A stretch of 64,000 nt of DNA from Pararge aegeria (GCF_905163445.1 NC_053185.1:20416001-20480000), one strand, 5' to 3'; shown: positions 24,011-36,679, counted from the stretch's first letter. Translations and numbers: made by a program. The notes: generated by a model not told the origin, from the letters alone.

Positions 24011-25431
24011 ATAATAAATATCAGTGACGCTCGTACATACAAACATCTCGGATGTAAATGGGGTACTTTCCATCTCGGTTAACAATCTGCTATAAACATT
24101 AAACATAATTATGGTATCATCCTTACAGTACATTTAGTGTGTTATTTTATTTGTTTGTCCTTTCTTTCCACCAACTAAGGAAAAAACGACTAGATTTTTG
24201 GCATAAAGATAGTTGAAAGGGCGGAGAGTAATACTATTTTTTAATCAAACAGTTCCCACGGGATTTCTAAAATACCCTAATAATCGAGGACGCAGAATCC
24301 GGACCGCAGCTAATATAATATATTGTAATAAATTAGTAGGTAATTACTTGAGGAATCTCTTCCAGACTGCCATAGTACAAAGAATATGTATTTAATTCAA
24401 ATTAGCCTACTTTACAGGCTCTTTGAAAATAACTAATGTAATTAATTTAGTCGGAGTACATGCTACTAAGAAGTAGCTTTGATCTCAAGTCAAATAGGTA
24501 CTACTCTTAAATTTACAATCAAATATTCTCTCCAGCCTTTCCATATAGAAACGAAAACACCTATAAAAACGAAGCGCGAGTGGTTTTTCATACATCACAA
24601 GTCAGCTTTGATATATTATTTAAAGACAAAAAAAACATTTCAAAATTCAAGCCATTAAATAGAAGGCTGTCGTGGGCTTTTGACTAACATTCTAAGTAAT
24701 GTGACACATAATTCATCTAGTTGCCTACATAAGCTCGATAGAATTACTTGTCTGAGATTTAGAAAAAAAATTGTTTCAGTAAGTTGTAAGCCCAGCGAAT
24801 TGAGTCAGTAATTAAATATTACGTAGGTACTACTTACCAGGTTTATACTTTATACTAGGTGGAAGGATCATCAAACCTAAGGCTAAGTATTTATGGCCCT
24901 CTCTTTTACCTCTGTATAAGTCCCCACCCGGACCCTTCGTGCATTGAATTCATCATGTCTAAATAGGTGGCCAATTATTTTCCCTGTTCTGATTTCTATA
25001 GTTCTAGTTATATTCCTCTTTCCACCGACTCTAGTTAGAACTTCTTAACCTACCTTTCCTGTACCTGAGTAAACCTATTTGAGTTTCATGAATTTTGAAT
25101 CTTTTGAATTTTATATGGCTAAATGATCTCTAGTCATATAGGTCTGTACACAACGTAAGCCAACATTGAGCAGTTGAACAACCCGTTCGGGCTGTCATCG
25201 TAAATATAATCGTAATTTGTTTACACTGTGCGCGGTACGGGATAATGACTGGCTACGGGCACCGCAACGTACAAACACCAATAAAACGCGAACTCCATCT
25301 GGATTTATGCCCCCGTTTGATGTACACTTTCATCGTGGCCGATAACCGCTGGGCCGCAAGGCTGCCGCGCCACGGTGCGGGCGGCCACGAGCCGAACATG
25401 TGCTTTGACGACCTCCTAATCCCTCTAGCGC

Positions 25432-25530
25432 AGCGGTGAGCGATGTGGTTTAAAGTGGGAGGTCCCTTAATCGATCTCCGGCAATTGGTAAATTTTAAAG
25501 TTTCTGAATTTTCTCTGTTTAAGTCTGGTT
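25432..25530 (+). mobile_element. SINE head fragment (family 2)
   Basis: TAGCGCAGCGGTGAGCGATG and TGGGAGGTCCCTTAATCGAT match the head of family 2; the B box is damaged. Confidence 0.55.
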
Positions 25531-25996
25531 TGTCTAACTTTCATGTTTTCGATATTAGTATAGATACGAAAATCCTACACCTGTAGCAAGCATCATTATA
25601 TAGAAATAGGTAGCTGTTTCTGTCTTTTACACCATTTTATGGTTGTCAGGTAGAGGTTGCTGTGAAGCAAAAAAATGTTCCTGAGCTATTGTATGTTGTG
25701 CTAAATTCGTCTGATTTCTGTACTTTTGTGTGTGTTATTCATTCACTCAAGATTTTGGGTATTCAAGATTTTCTAAAAAAAAACAAAGAGAGATAGCAAA
25801 GCACACTTTCCACAGTCTTTTGTTTTTAATTAGTTCGTTACATGGCAGCACTAATTTTAATAATAATAAATGCCAAGTTTCAACACCTCCTTGGGGTTTA
25901 CAATCCCCTGTAATCAGCATGATATGTAAGATTACACATTACGATACACATGAGTTTTATGACCACGCTAGGCAAACTTCTAGAGAGCCCAGCGTT

Positions 25997-26165
25997 AATT
26001 TTAGGGTTCCAAACTTCATATGTTGTTGCTCCAACGTGTGGACATTATACATACATTTTCTTTAAAAAGAAACCGTTACAGAACGGCAACTCCACAAACG
26101 TTGGCGCTAGTGATTGGAACCCCGTTTAGAGCAAGGGTTTATATAGTTGTCCGTCTGTCTGCAAA
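25997..26165. repeat. Degenerate interspersed repeat
   Basis: TTTTAGGGTTCCAAACTTC at one end and TATATAGTTGTCCGTCTGTC at the other resemble a common lepidopteran repeat. The 111-codon open frame 25730-26065 overlaps it and has no family resemblance. Confidence 0.35.
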
Positions 26166-26327
26166 CCTTTAATGGCCTATTGTTTTACTAAAAGTCCTAA
26201 TCATTGACCGAACTTATTAACACAATAAAAGCACCATTGTCTGAGCTTAAGTTCTGCCCTTGCAGTCTTATCAATCGTTCAGTCTCTGTAGTGTAAACGA
26301 TTGATTCATTAGTTCCAGTATTCAAGG

Positions 26328-27040
26328 ACCTCTCTACCGCAGTGGTAAACGTTGTGAATTTATCGGTGGGAGGTCCGGGTTCGACTCCCAGCGGGGGCAA
26401 TTCGGATATTTATAATTTCAGAATTTTCTCGGGAGGCTTCAGCTGTGGCTAGTTACCTCCATACTGCTCCATACCGACCAAGACGTGCCGCTAAACGATT
26501 AAGCGTTAAACAGGGAATTTACGTATCTCACGACAGGCTTGCGACAGTCGTAAATCTTGCAATCTCGATGTCAAACGATACTTTTGTATTGTTTTTTTAT
26601 ATGCAAAAGTGACGTTTGATAACAATGATACGTAATCACCGTGCCTGTTTGTGAAGAAACCATAGAGGTATGAGTTTAATACAACCTTTATACCTCTAAC
26701 AACGTAACAATTATTCATTGTAAAGTCAACACCTTCTGAGGATGCTCCGGTTTCGGAGCGAAACGTACGTAGAGGGTACATTGCCGCAGATCTGTTTGGT
26801 GTGGAGTATAAGGATTGAAGTAATTATAAATTACACCATTAGCAGGAGAATCTGTAGATTCTCGTGCTATTCTCGGACTATAGCAAATTAAGCTTAATTT
26901 TCATAATAGAACATGGATTTCCGAAAAGTGGCGTTACTTCTATCCAATATCCAAAGTTAGCCCACTACCACCTCAGACTGCTAATAACTTACCATTAGGT
27001 GAGTTTGCAGTCAAGGGTTAACTTGTAATGGATAAAAAAA
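26328..27040 (+). mobile_element. SINE (family 2) split by a 422-bp insertion
   Basis: Head 26328-26508 has A-box-like CCGCAGTGGTAAACG and a perfect B box GGGTTCGACTCC at 26377-26388. The tail 26931-27040 has AGCCCACTACCACCTCAGAC and GCAGTCAAGGGTTAACTTGT. The body is interrupted at GCGTTA. Confidence 0.75.
26509..26930 (+). mobile_element. Unclassified repeat R, inserted with a GCGTTA duplication
   Basis: Flanked by GCGTTA at 26503-26508 and 26931-26936 inside the SINE. Its core GGTTTCGGAGCGAAACGT recurs inverted at 22480-22700 and again at 43690-43790. I see no terminal inverted repeats and no convincing coding frame (the 91-codon minus frame is not family-like). Confidence 0.6.
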
Positions 27041-27641
27041 TTGGGTACCATCTGGCTGAATAAAATTGGAATCCAAGAGAAACAACCATCCGTCTCTTAG
27101 CCTAATACTTGTAGCGATTCCAAGAGAACATTAATCACAGCAAATAGATCAGCGGTGGCGGCGCACAGTACTCCTTACCTACAGTTTAATTTCAGTTTAC
27201 ATGCGGCGCCGCGCAGAGATCTAGTACTATATGCTTGTTTAACAAAGTTTTACTGTATATGAAAGGCACTGACTTGATGTAAAGATAGACAGTAAACGGG
27301 CAAGTTACAGTACTCTGTGCCAAAGTGATACCTTTTTTTTTTGATGTTGTGGAAAAGCTTTATAAGCTACCTCCGACCCTTGGGTACGCTGGAGGTTATG
27401 TGGGACTCCCCCTCTAAAGGGGGGATACCCAAACTAAAAACTACCAAGGCATGTCTCTCTTATTGGCTTTGTTAGACGCCCGGGGATTTGATGCTTTGTT
27501 ATGCCTCCCCTGGTAAATTAGTTAGGCAGGTAGAATTATGACAAAAATCCTATACATAACATAGCTATACGTTGTTGATGTATTTATAATAATTGTTTTA
27601 TAAATATAACCTAAAATAAACTATTTAAAACTAAATAAAAT

Positions 27642-27863
27642 CTAAAACGTCCTCGAAACCACCGCAGCGAGGCACAGTTCCTAAGATGCTGGCAGCATTT
27701 CCCCTTTGGATGGCCAAACTAATTCATTGGCCAAGGTAACTGCCCGCTCTAGGCTCACCGGTAGAGTCGATAACCCTTTTCGATAATTCTTTGAAAAGAG
27801 CTCTTGCCTCCGGACCCCACGGTCCAAAAGGCACAAAAGTGAAGCTGCTATCCAGGTTTTCAT
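27642..27863 (-). pseudogene. Unidentified repeat-like open frame
   Basis: A 60-codon frame (27681-27863, MKTWIAASLLCLLDRGVRRQ and onward) with balanced base composition in an AT-rich region. It looks more coding-like than its neighbours and resembles the end of a mobile-element protein, but I recognise no family. Confidence 0.25.
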
Positions 27864-27980
27864 ATTTTATGTATTTATTGCTAAAACTATTTAGGTACAT
27901 ATAAGGAACTGTTTCTTACAGTTCGCCATTGTGAATCTCGGACTTTAATACCACTACATAGGTACTTTTAACCTATTTCA

Positions 27981-28159
27981 TCATATCAGTGCGGTTTGGT
28001 GGATTCCACACACCTTTGAGAACGTTATCGAAAATTCTCAGGCATGCATTTACTCACGATGTTTACCTTTACCGTTTAAGCAAGTGATATTTTAATAACT
28101 TAAAACCCGCATAAATCGAAAGTGAAGTCGAGCTCCTAGCCACAGGGCTATCACCGCTT
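27981..28159 (-). mobile_element. tRNA-derived SINE, 3'-truncated (family 1)
   Basis: Keeps the block from GTGCGGTTTGGTGGATTCC to the head GGCTATCACCGCTT; the tail half is missing. Confidence 0.7.
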
Positions 28160-28170
28160 AACCTATTTAT

Positions 28171-28434
28171 ATCATCATAATTATCGTCATCATCGTCCGC
28201 AGCCTATTTATATCCCACTGCAGGGCACATACCTCATAGGAGAGACGGTTTTAGAGCATAGACCCACCACGCTGCTACAACTTTTACCTCAATTAACAGA
28301 TAATAACCGACGACTTTACATGCTCTCCAAAGCAATTTCCTAACTCCTAAAAAAATTATTAAATTTGCACGACCCGGGTTTCGAACCCAGCACCTCGTTA
28401 TAGTTAGCATGTAACCACTTGACCAACGTGGCAG
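28171..28434 (-). mobile_element. tRNA-derived SINE (family 4)
   Basis: Minus strand: GCCACGTTGGTCAAGTGGTT (A-box-like), GGGTTCGAAACCC (B box), and a tail with CCACTGCAGGGCACATACC in plus orientation. It abuts the family-1 SINE at 27981-28159. Confidence 0.65.
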
Positions 28435-29034
28435 TTTCATTGTAATAAAAAGCATTGAAATATCATTTACTACCTACATATACCACTGTTCATAATCATT
28501 TGTTTGCTATGTATTATAATATTATTAACATGCAGCTCGAGGGACTGTTAACTTTGTAAGTGTCTAAAGAAAATTTAATAGGACTTAGAATTGGATAATC
28601 TATTTAAAGATTTGGATTTAACCCACTAACAATCAAATCAAATGAAAGACGATCAGATCGCTTTGTATCGCAATCATCCTCTAAGAACCTATAATATTCT
28701 TCTTTTCTTTCAGGTATATTATTTCCCCCTGCGATGTACAATTAAGTATTTATTTAATGCATTCATTCAAATCGTTTAAAGCTGGCTTCATTTTTACGAA
28801 TACGTTTTATACGCAGGGTTTATATTTCTCGTATGCTCTGCGGCGGGGTTTCGTGAGCGGGTAAGAGCTTATTCATCTGGGTCGGAACAGATGTGCCAGT
28901 TTTGTTTTACGATTTATACTCTACACTGACTCAGATTGTTAGGTAACTTTAGGGTGTAAATACTTTTCTTGTTTGAATGTATTCAATATGTTCAATCAAT
29001 TGTATTTGAAGTAGGGCTCAGAGAAGATTTTTTT

Positions 29035-29297
29035 ATTACAAGTTAGCCCTTGACTACAATTTCACTTGCTGGTAAGTGATGATGCAGTATAAGATGGCAA
29101 CGGGCTTACTTTCGTTTGCTACGCGATATCGTACCGGAACGCGAAATCGCTTCGAATGCCTCTATCGGTAGTGTGGTAGCGAGCCACGACCGAAGCCTGA
29201 CACCAGACCAGACCAGGGAAAATTCAGAAATTATAAATTTCCCAATTGCCCTGCGTGCAATCGCACATCACTGACTGCTGCGCCAGAGAGGTCGTCA
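29035..29297 (-). mobile_element. SINE, near full length (family 2)
   Basis: Plus strand runs TACAAGTTAGCCCTTGACTA to the head CGCCAGAGAGGTCGT. Body blocks GTAGCGAGCCACGACCGAAG and ACCAGACCAGACCAGGGAAA are present. Confidence 0.7.
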
Positions 29298-29645
29298 TAA
29301 ATTGGGTAATTTCTAGTACAGTGTTCTGTAAAAAATCAATGCTGAATAGAAATCTGCCACAAAAATGTTATTGTGTCGTGACAGAGTTTTGTAAAAGCAT
29401 GATGCTTGAGCGGTGGGTACCCAGCGACATTTGTACTATAGGTAAACTAAATTCACAAAATAAGTAATATTTTATGTAGGTACTAGTACATAAACAAGGT
29501 ATTTGTTGGTGTAAGTAGGTAATTCCTAATTAAGATAATTCCCTAATTAAAAAAACTCGATCTTTACAGCCCAAAGATCAATAAACAAAGCAAACTAACA
29601 GACAATATCATCATTGGCTTAACTACAGCCACCTGCCTCTCCCCG

Positions 29646-29704
29646 GCCTTCTCTCATACAAGTTTATAACCTCATAGTGGTTATAAACTTGTATGAGAGA
29701 AGGC
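29646..29704. repeat. Perfect hairpin, 26-bp arms
   Basis: 29646-29671 and 29679-29704 are exact reverse complements, with a 7-base loop TCATAGT. Confidence 0.9.
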
Positions 29705-29777
29705 TTATATCGATACCACATTAAAAACAAACAAAAACATAAAGACTTTAACAAGAAATATACTCGTTACAAAGAAG

Positions 29778-30166
29778 CGTGCCCAGCCCGCTTCGCCGGC
29801 TAGATTTTGGTTTATTTTATTTAAACAATAAACTTACATCATGAATTTTTAATTTAATTCTCATAATATATTAAATCATTTATTTCTCTCCTTATTCATT
29901 ATCTTCTATTCTCTTCACGAGCGGGGGAAGATCTACACCCATGTACATCCAACAATAGAATATCATCATAGTAAATAAAGGCTGTATTTGACAATTTGAC
30001 AGTTCAAAAATAAGAGTGCGCCGATCGTCACCAGACTTTACAGGATTACTCGCCAGGTCAATCCGGAGATTCCCTGAAAGTTTCATTGAAATCAGTCCAG
30101 CCGTTTCGGAGCCTATACGGAACATATCCACACACTTTCTCTTTTACATATATAGATAGATAAGTA
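29778..30166. mobile_element. Non-autonomous repeat with SCCGTTT block
   Basis: GCCCGCTTCGCCGGCTAGAT at one end and ATCAGTCCAGCCGTTTCGG near the other. The layout resembles the Helitron-like group, but the ends are not canonical. Confidence 0.4.
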
Positions 30167-30167
30167 A

Positions 30168-30335
30168 ATATAATACGACAACACCCACATCGCCATCTAG
30201 ACTCAAATTAAGCTTGTGTTATGGCCACGGGTACTAAACTTACAATTATTATCATCACACAAACACTTTCCAGTTGTGGGAATCGAACCCAAGGCCTCAG
30301 AAAGCAGGGTCGCTGTACCAATCGGCTTTTAAGTA
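30168..30335 (-). mobile_element. SINE (family 3), internally shortened
   Basis: ACCCACATCGCCATCTAGAC at one end; B-box region TTGTGGGAATCGAACCCAAG and head GCTGTACCAATCGGC at the other. Confidence 0.65.
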
Positions 30336-30867
30336 AATAAGTCTTTGTTATAAAAATATTAGATTGGTATACAGTAAAATAATTCCTAATCTCTGAGAGC
30401 AATCAGTGCAGGCCGCGCCCGCGGGGGAAATCTGCGAGATAATTCAACAGAAATAACTTATTGCTGCTGATGTTATTTTGTTTGGAAAGTTAGGATTCAT
30501 GGTCGATAGCCTCGGACTTCGTTTATAATTTGTGATTTATTTACAACCGTAAATAAACTACTAGTATCATTAAAACCATCACACCACAGTGATAGCCAGG
30601 CAGATCGAGATAACTGCCAAGAAGAACTGCATAGAAGGCATATACTGCTGGGCACAGACTCTCATAGGTGAAGTGGGGCTTCAGAGCATACACCTAGAAT
30701 ATTGCTTCAGGACGCAGATTATAGGACTTAAATAATTAATATAATGACACGTAAGTGACATAATCTGCGACTTACTGGCACAACACAAATTTTATAACTC
30801 CGGGTTGGTATTGGGATCATATCTAATTCAATACAAATACCTACCTCTTTTCTTGAGCTGTGTTTTA

Positions 30868-31040
30868 CGCCATGGGTTGCCTGGCAGAGATCGCTACGTA
30901 GTAGGTAATAAGGCCGCCAAATTATACAAATCGTGTGAACTCTGTTATTTAAAAAAAATCCTGTACATTTACGTGGTGAGCAATGAAAGTGTATTCATTC
31001 ATACCTATATACTTCATTTTCATTCATACAAATCCAGGAC
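30868..31040 (+). mobile_element. LINE 3' end (family C)
   Basis: GGGTTGCCTGGCAGAGATCG, AATAAGGCCGCCAAATTATA and AAAGTGTATTCATTCATAC. The 101-codon frame at 30805 runs across it and is not coding. A reversed piece is at 7810-7862. Confidence 0.5.
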
Positions 31041-31739
31041 AGCTAAATCCGTAGTTAAACATTTTATACAAAAGCAGTTAAATAATAACTGCCAAGATAC
31101 TACACCATAAATCGCAGTTAGCCAATTAAACTGGAGTTCTAAATGTTACATAAAAGTCCATTACTACTCACATTAGGAAACAACCCAAATTATAGTGTAA
31201 CAGAGATTTATAATACAATGAAAGATTGACCAATAAAGATTTAACGAAATAGCCACGGACGACTCGATGTACTCAAAAGAGTAGTAAAAAAACGATTTAC
31301 TTACGCAATTTACCGAATTTACCGGTCAACCGGCCATAAATCCAGAAATGTAGGCGAACGATATTTACGAAGCAAACATCAAAGTCGGGTTAGTGTCTAA
31401 TGCTTTTGACTTTGGTTTATGTCTTTTTGCATCAACCGCTAGTAGTCGTTTATGCTTTTTTCATTTCCTTATTACCAAGGACACTATAAAAAACTGGCTT
31501 TTGCTTTGAGCATTTAAAGACATGCGATATTTAAAGTATCAGATGAAATCAAATTTTTGCAGAAGCAATAACGCAATTAAATTATCGTCATAATCTCACT
31601 ACTAGATATGTATATAGGGGTTTTTAATACGTACCTATACATTATCTATGCGTCAACAGTGCCTTATATAGGCATATTTAATTAAAGAAATATTACACAT
31701 ACGAAGTTATCACGATCAACGTCCAATAATGATAATAAT

Positions 31740-31815
31740 ATATGTGTGAACGCTTCATAAGTGCCAATGATAGGTCATCATGAATAAAATCTTTTTGGAT
31801 TTAAATTTTAAACTT
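31740..31815 (+). mobile_element. LINE 3' end (family B)
   Basis: GTGAACGCTTCATAAGTGCC, ATCATGAATAAAATCTTTTT and an AAATTTTAAAC tail. Confidence 0.5.
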
Positions 31816-32210
31816 TTAGTGATATATATAGATTTATTAAGATTTTTTTTAACGCAGAGTCTTCAAGGGAACTGATATCTTAGTAAGGGCATAGCAGGAA
31901 GGAGCTGTTTTCGCAATTTGCATGTTTAATTCCAGTATAAGTGGCAGGCAGTATAAGCCATCCAGGAGGTTTGGTACTATTTATTTTGTGTAAAAGTTGC
32001 GAACGATAGAAAGCTCATAGGAAACTGACGTTTCACCAATGCTCTAAAGTTTCCGACCACCTGGAAAGTTTGTAATTGCCAAATCGAACTGCCTGTTTAT
32101 GAATCAGATAAAATGGTTGGAATTGATATTTAGTTTCTGCAAGGCTGAAGCGGGAACAAATTATTTAACAATTAAGCTGTTTCAGTTGTGTATGCAGAAA
32201 TGTATCAGGC

Positions 32211-32370
32211 TATCTGTTGCCTGCGTTCCTCGTCCGCGTGTCTTATAGTTTTCTCACAAATCCCGCGGGAACCATTTGTTTTCCTGGGACGAACAGTAGG
32301 TTGATTGGTTAGGGCGTAAAGGAAAGACAACCAAACAAACACACTTTCCCATTTATAACATTAGTAAGGA
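32211..32370 (-). mobile_element. Helitron-like element, shortened
   Basis: Minus strand TCCTTACTAATGTTATAAAT to GCAACAGATA; the internal AAATCCCGCGGGAACCATTT (plus strand) is typical of the group. Confidence 0.6.
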
Positions 32371-32954
32371 TGATTCTATTGTTCCATTAACATTAAATTG
32401 TAATCAAATTCCGTTTGCCATTCACTTTATTTACTTAATGTCCAATTTTAGTTATGTATTAATAAAAATTATATTTAAAATAATATTGTACTTAGATATT
32501 TTGGCGTGACTGGGCAATTTACATAGACGCTACAAAGACTAAGCAAGTATTATAATAGCACATTAAAAGTTCTTACAAAAAATGCTTTACTACTTTATTT
32601 TCTGTGACGGTAGAATATCTTTATAATATATTAACTTTGGATAAGAGTGTAATTTTCTAGTCATTTAACATAGCGACCAAAATTTTTAAGATAATTTTAG
32701 AAGACGCCTTCGCTGAATAATATAGCTACAGAAGTATATTATAAATACATTGTACGTAAATATGTGTAATATTTGGCTTCAATACCATCCCATAGCCCAA
32801 ATATCTATATTCAACTAAAATAACCAATTTTTCTCTTCATTCGTCGTCTGAGTTATCGATCCAAACCGTAAAGTATCTTTCAGGTGTGAGCCCTAAACAG
32901 AATTCAAAATGGCTGTTTGGCAAATGAAACAATACTTCTTAAGCAAAGCAGTAG

Positions 32955-33178
32955 TTTTTTATATTCTACTACAAGTAAGACCTGGTGGTGAGTGATGATA
33001 CAGTCTAAGATGGTAGCGGGCTAACCTGTTAAATGTTATGGCAGTTATATTTACCTTACCCCTGATCGATTTATATGCGACTTTGTACCGGAACGCTTGC
33101 TTAGCGGCCGATTCACGATCACGGCCGAACAGACAAGATCAGAGAAATTCAGACATAATAAATTCCCAAATTGCCGGA
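32955..33178 (-). mobile_element. SINE, head missing (family 2)
   Basis: Tail and body (AAGATGGTAGCGGGCTAACC, TTTGTACCGGAACGC, AATTCCCAAATTGCCGG) are in family-2 order. Confidence 0.65.
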
Positions 33179-35249
33179 TAACTTTAAAAAATACACATAT
33201 AAAGAACAATTTCGAGTATCGTAATATTACGATCAATACGGAGTAGTAGACGGAACGGTGTTTTTAACCCATGAAATATCTCCATCGCTTTATCGGTTTT
33301 GTTTAAAACAAACAAGAGTAACTGTGTCGGGCCCTCAAACAATATTGTTAACACCAATAAACATTATTATGTTTATTTTGATCGCGCTCTACAACTGTAC
33401 CATTTCGCTGTTATTGCCTCACGCCCTCATTTTTTCTTATATGTTTATGAGAATACAAACAGGTAGTAGACTTATTTTTGCCTAAGAACTGTATGCGTGG
33501 AATTTCGGTATTCCAACAGTAATTAAATTTTTGCCCGAGATAAAAGTACCCTTTGATCGAATATGGGTGATATGCGAGGGCATGGCACTTTATGTCAACT
33601 CAATGTGCCAGTAAAGTGTACAAATAGTAAATAATATTGAACCCTATTAAATAAATAAATTATTGAATCATAAACTCAAACTAGATGGTTCATAAAAGTG
33701 CTAAGTTAACATCTTTTAAAGGTAGCACACACGTCACCTTCAACAACTGTGTATATTATACTGTGTGAGAATGTATAGTAGTGAATGTATTGTTAGTTTA
33801 AATAAACTTTAATAAACGCGTAGGAAGAACGCGGGCAATTACAGGAGTAAGTATTATAAAACAAAGTCGACTTTCGTTGAATGTTTATCCGCTAAGTCCA
33901 CCTGAACCACGAAATCGTTTTGTTAATAGGAAAAATAATATTATGCAAAAAGTCGCCCAAAAAAAACATTTACATGGCAGTCTTTTTTCTAATTTATACT
34001 CGTGCGCAACCGGATTGGGTGGCTAGTATTCTTTTAAATGAATGAAGTATCTTAAACCCCGTATGATAATTTTACGGATGTTTCATCCGGAAAAAGTAAT
34101 TTATTTTTAGAAGATGGAAGTCAGTATATATCTCTTCACTTCCTTTAAATATAACGCAAGTCAATAAGGAAAACTCGAAAGCAAACGCACCTACATCTCG
34201 GATCGCAGCTTGCAAGTCTTTGTTCTGAACTAAATGTAGGTATAACTTGCAACGGTTAAAATAAACGCTATCACGGTTTCTTGTTCACTGCCAATAAAAT
34301 ATTTATGACGCTGCTAGCTTACGGTGTGTTCAACGTGGCCGAGCAGAAGGTACCTCGAGTACAGGCGCACGCACCGGAGTGGTTTGTGACCAACCAACAT
34401 CACTGCATCATTTTAATATTTTTATTAGTGTTTTTACCTCCACTCGGAGGAATTATCAATTTTATAAAGGTTGCAGGAATTATCAATTTTTACAGTCGCT
34501 ATAAGACTGATATAAAAGGCTACTAATACTAATTTGGGCATCGGCGGTAGGAGAGCCGTATCTTTGTGGATAAACCGCTCAAGCTGGAATTGACAGAGTT
34601 CCGAAAAGTTTTATATGCATTTAAAATTTATAAAATCACTGCATCTTTGATAATGATTAGCATGTTACATAATATGTAAAAACAGAAAACTATCGATTAT
34701 ATGAATTCCTGAGTCAATAATTTTCAATGCATGCTCGGAATTAAAAATATTACTCCGGCAATTTGTTTTTAATATCCGGATTACTTTTTTTAATATATTA
34801 TAAAATATTTTAATATCCGTATTAGCAAAACCTTTGAGTAGTAAGTACCAAAGCTTTATTTGACTGAGGACTTCCGGGACAACCAGCATTGACGTTTTAC
34901 AGTATACCATTCCATTGTATGGTTGCCATTATAGTTGAAGGTACTAGGACTTAACAGTCAGGCCGGTTATGAACCAGGTTGATGAACCAAAAGGCGGCAC
35001 TTTGTAGTAGCGGCCCTTGCATACCCTTCGAAGTGTTATAACCGATGCTCTGTTTACAGGCGATGGTTTCGACTTGTTTTTAATATAACACAAAAAATTA
35101 ACTCGTGAGTAATCGTTAAGACCTGCCGCCATACCTTGGAGCAGTGCGGATGGTTTATGCTACCTTATTTTTAAACAACCCCCAAGACTGGAATTCGCCC
35201 GCGTACAATTTGTATCACTGTTACATTTTCTATTTATTTTAAATAACAA
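33179..35249. other. No recognisable gene
   Basis: Only short open frames. The one at 34281-34526 begins with a coding-like stretch ending AAG|GTACCT, but it has no acceptor or homology to support it. Confidence 0.4.
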
Positions 35250-35459
35250 TAGCTGTTGCCCACACCCCATGACTACGCCTTCGTTTGTTTGGTTTTTTCC
35301 GTAAGTCCCGTGAGAATCACTTGTTTGGTTAAAAAGCATTGTATATCCGTTTCAATGATGCATACTATGTTTAATGCAGATCGATGCACTGATTTAGCCA
35401 AGCATAGGTAACGAAAAAGTAAAACAAACACACCTTAGCATTTATAATATTAGTATAGA
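35250..35459 (-). mobile_element. Helitron-like element, degraded
   Basis: Minus strand TCTATACTAATATTATAAAT at the 5' end and GGGCAACAGCTATT at the 3' end (CTAT in place of CTAG). Confidence 0.6.
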
Positions 35460-35539
35460 CTGATATAGCCTAATTTCACTAAACGTATTCCACTAACTGG
35501 TATAATAAAAATCAATGCCCATGTCAAGAGAGTCGTTGT

Positions 35540-35640
35540 GTGCCGTGTTTCCGCACGCGGAGGCGCAAACGGCATTGCAATGAGTCAGCTCGCCCCAAGG
35601 TCGTCGCCGCGCCGGACTGTGGTCACACGGTGCACCCATT
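35540..35640. promoter_or_regulatory. GC-rich patch with AP-1-type site
   Basis: CpG-rich for this window, with TGAGTCA at about 35581. Open frames occur on both strands, which argues for composition rather than coding. Confidence 0.2.
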
Positions 35641-36632
35641 TTTGTCCTTTTGCGAATAGCGGAAGCCGAAAATGGCAGTTGGGCCATTTGTTTCATCAAC
35701 CCATGTGTAAAATTGGCTAATCAATTAAAGGCCGGTTGTTTATTCGTGTGCCAAAGTGTCTTCTATTTTTTAAACTGGTTGCTAATAAATATATGAAATG
35801 ATGTTACATCTTTTACCTTACGCGTAGCGGCATGACAAAATTGCGTGCGTCTACTCCTGGACAATAAGTGCCAACTTGCCTATGCATTTGGCATAGGGCC
35901 ACCTGGAACTAGTGGCTGATGGTGTTAAATGGGTTGATATCAACTTATTGATCACGCTGGTCAAGAGGGCCGGTCATTGCAATGCCTAAGACTGTTTGCC
36001 TGATTGTTGCTACTGTCTGACACCGGTCTGTGCCATTTATTTCAGTTTTCTCAGTAAGGATTCAGAATAGATACTTAACCTAGTTTATAGATTGTGATTG
36101 GACCTGCGTTATAATAACCAATTTATTTGGCATAAAACTAAAATTTTACAAAACAAAATTAAAGACTCGACTCGAGTAACTCGACTTTTTGGACGTCCGC
36201 GCCTTCGACGTTGATCTTTTGTTTGTAATTTTTTCCGTGATATAAAAAAACCTAAAACAATCTTTACAAAGTCTCTGCATAACGAATAATGAAAAAGTTC
36301 CATCGAATTGAATTGATTTCAAAAAACAGATGTATAAATTATTGTGTTATTTTAATTCTTAATAGTTTGGCTACTCACTACGCCATCCGAAAAACAAAAA
36401 TATACTATCTTATACCAATGGAAATTTAAATAAAAACCCGTAATAAAAATCGGATCCTGAGATTTTTCGATAAGCCACCAAACGGCTGATCATGTGAGAC
36501 CAGATAAAAACAAACCCTTTTTTACGGCGGACCGTAACCCAAATATTTGCCAAAAAGGTTTCCTCGCTTATCTTCTGAACCAAATAAAATTTCATTCACT
36601 GTAGCTTTTTAAAATAAACGTTGAGTGTAAAA

Positions 36633-36679
36633 TTTCAACTAACCCTTAATGATCATAGCTCATTAAGGGTTAGTTGAAA
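36633..36679. repeat. Perfect hairpin, 20-bp arms
   Basis: 36633-36652 and 36660-36679 are exact reverse complements, with a 7-base loop TCATAGC. Confidence 0.9.

Noticed and set aside
25730..26065. 111-codon open frame, among the longest outside the UGT
   Set aside because: No domain, poor coding composition, and it runs into a degenerate repeat.
26377..26388. Perfect B box suggesting a tRNA gene
   Set aside because: The sequence does not fold into a cloverleaf and continues into a SINE body; the same is true of the other A/B-box pairs in the window.
30805..31110. 101-codon open frame
   Set aside because: It crosses a LINE family-C 3' end; the translation has no family resemblance.
34281..34526. 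Frame starting with coding-like MTLLAYGVFNVAEQK before a possible donor
   Set aside because: No acceptor, no promoter and no homology. It could be an exon, but the evidence is too thin.
36109..36303. Minus-strand frame with an RRRRGRPKSR AT-hook-like stretch
   Set aside because: A short basic run in an otherwise unremarkable frame; no exon signals.
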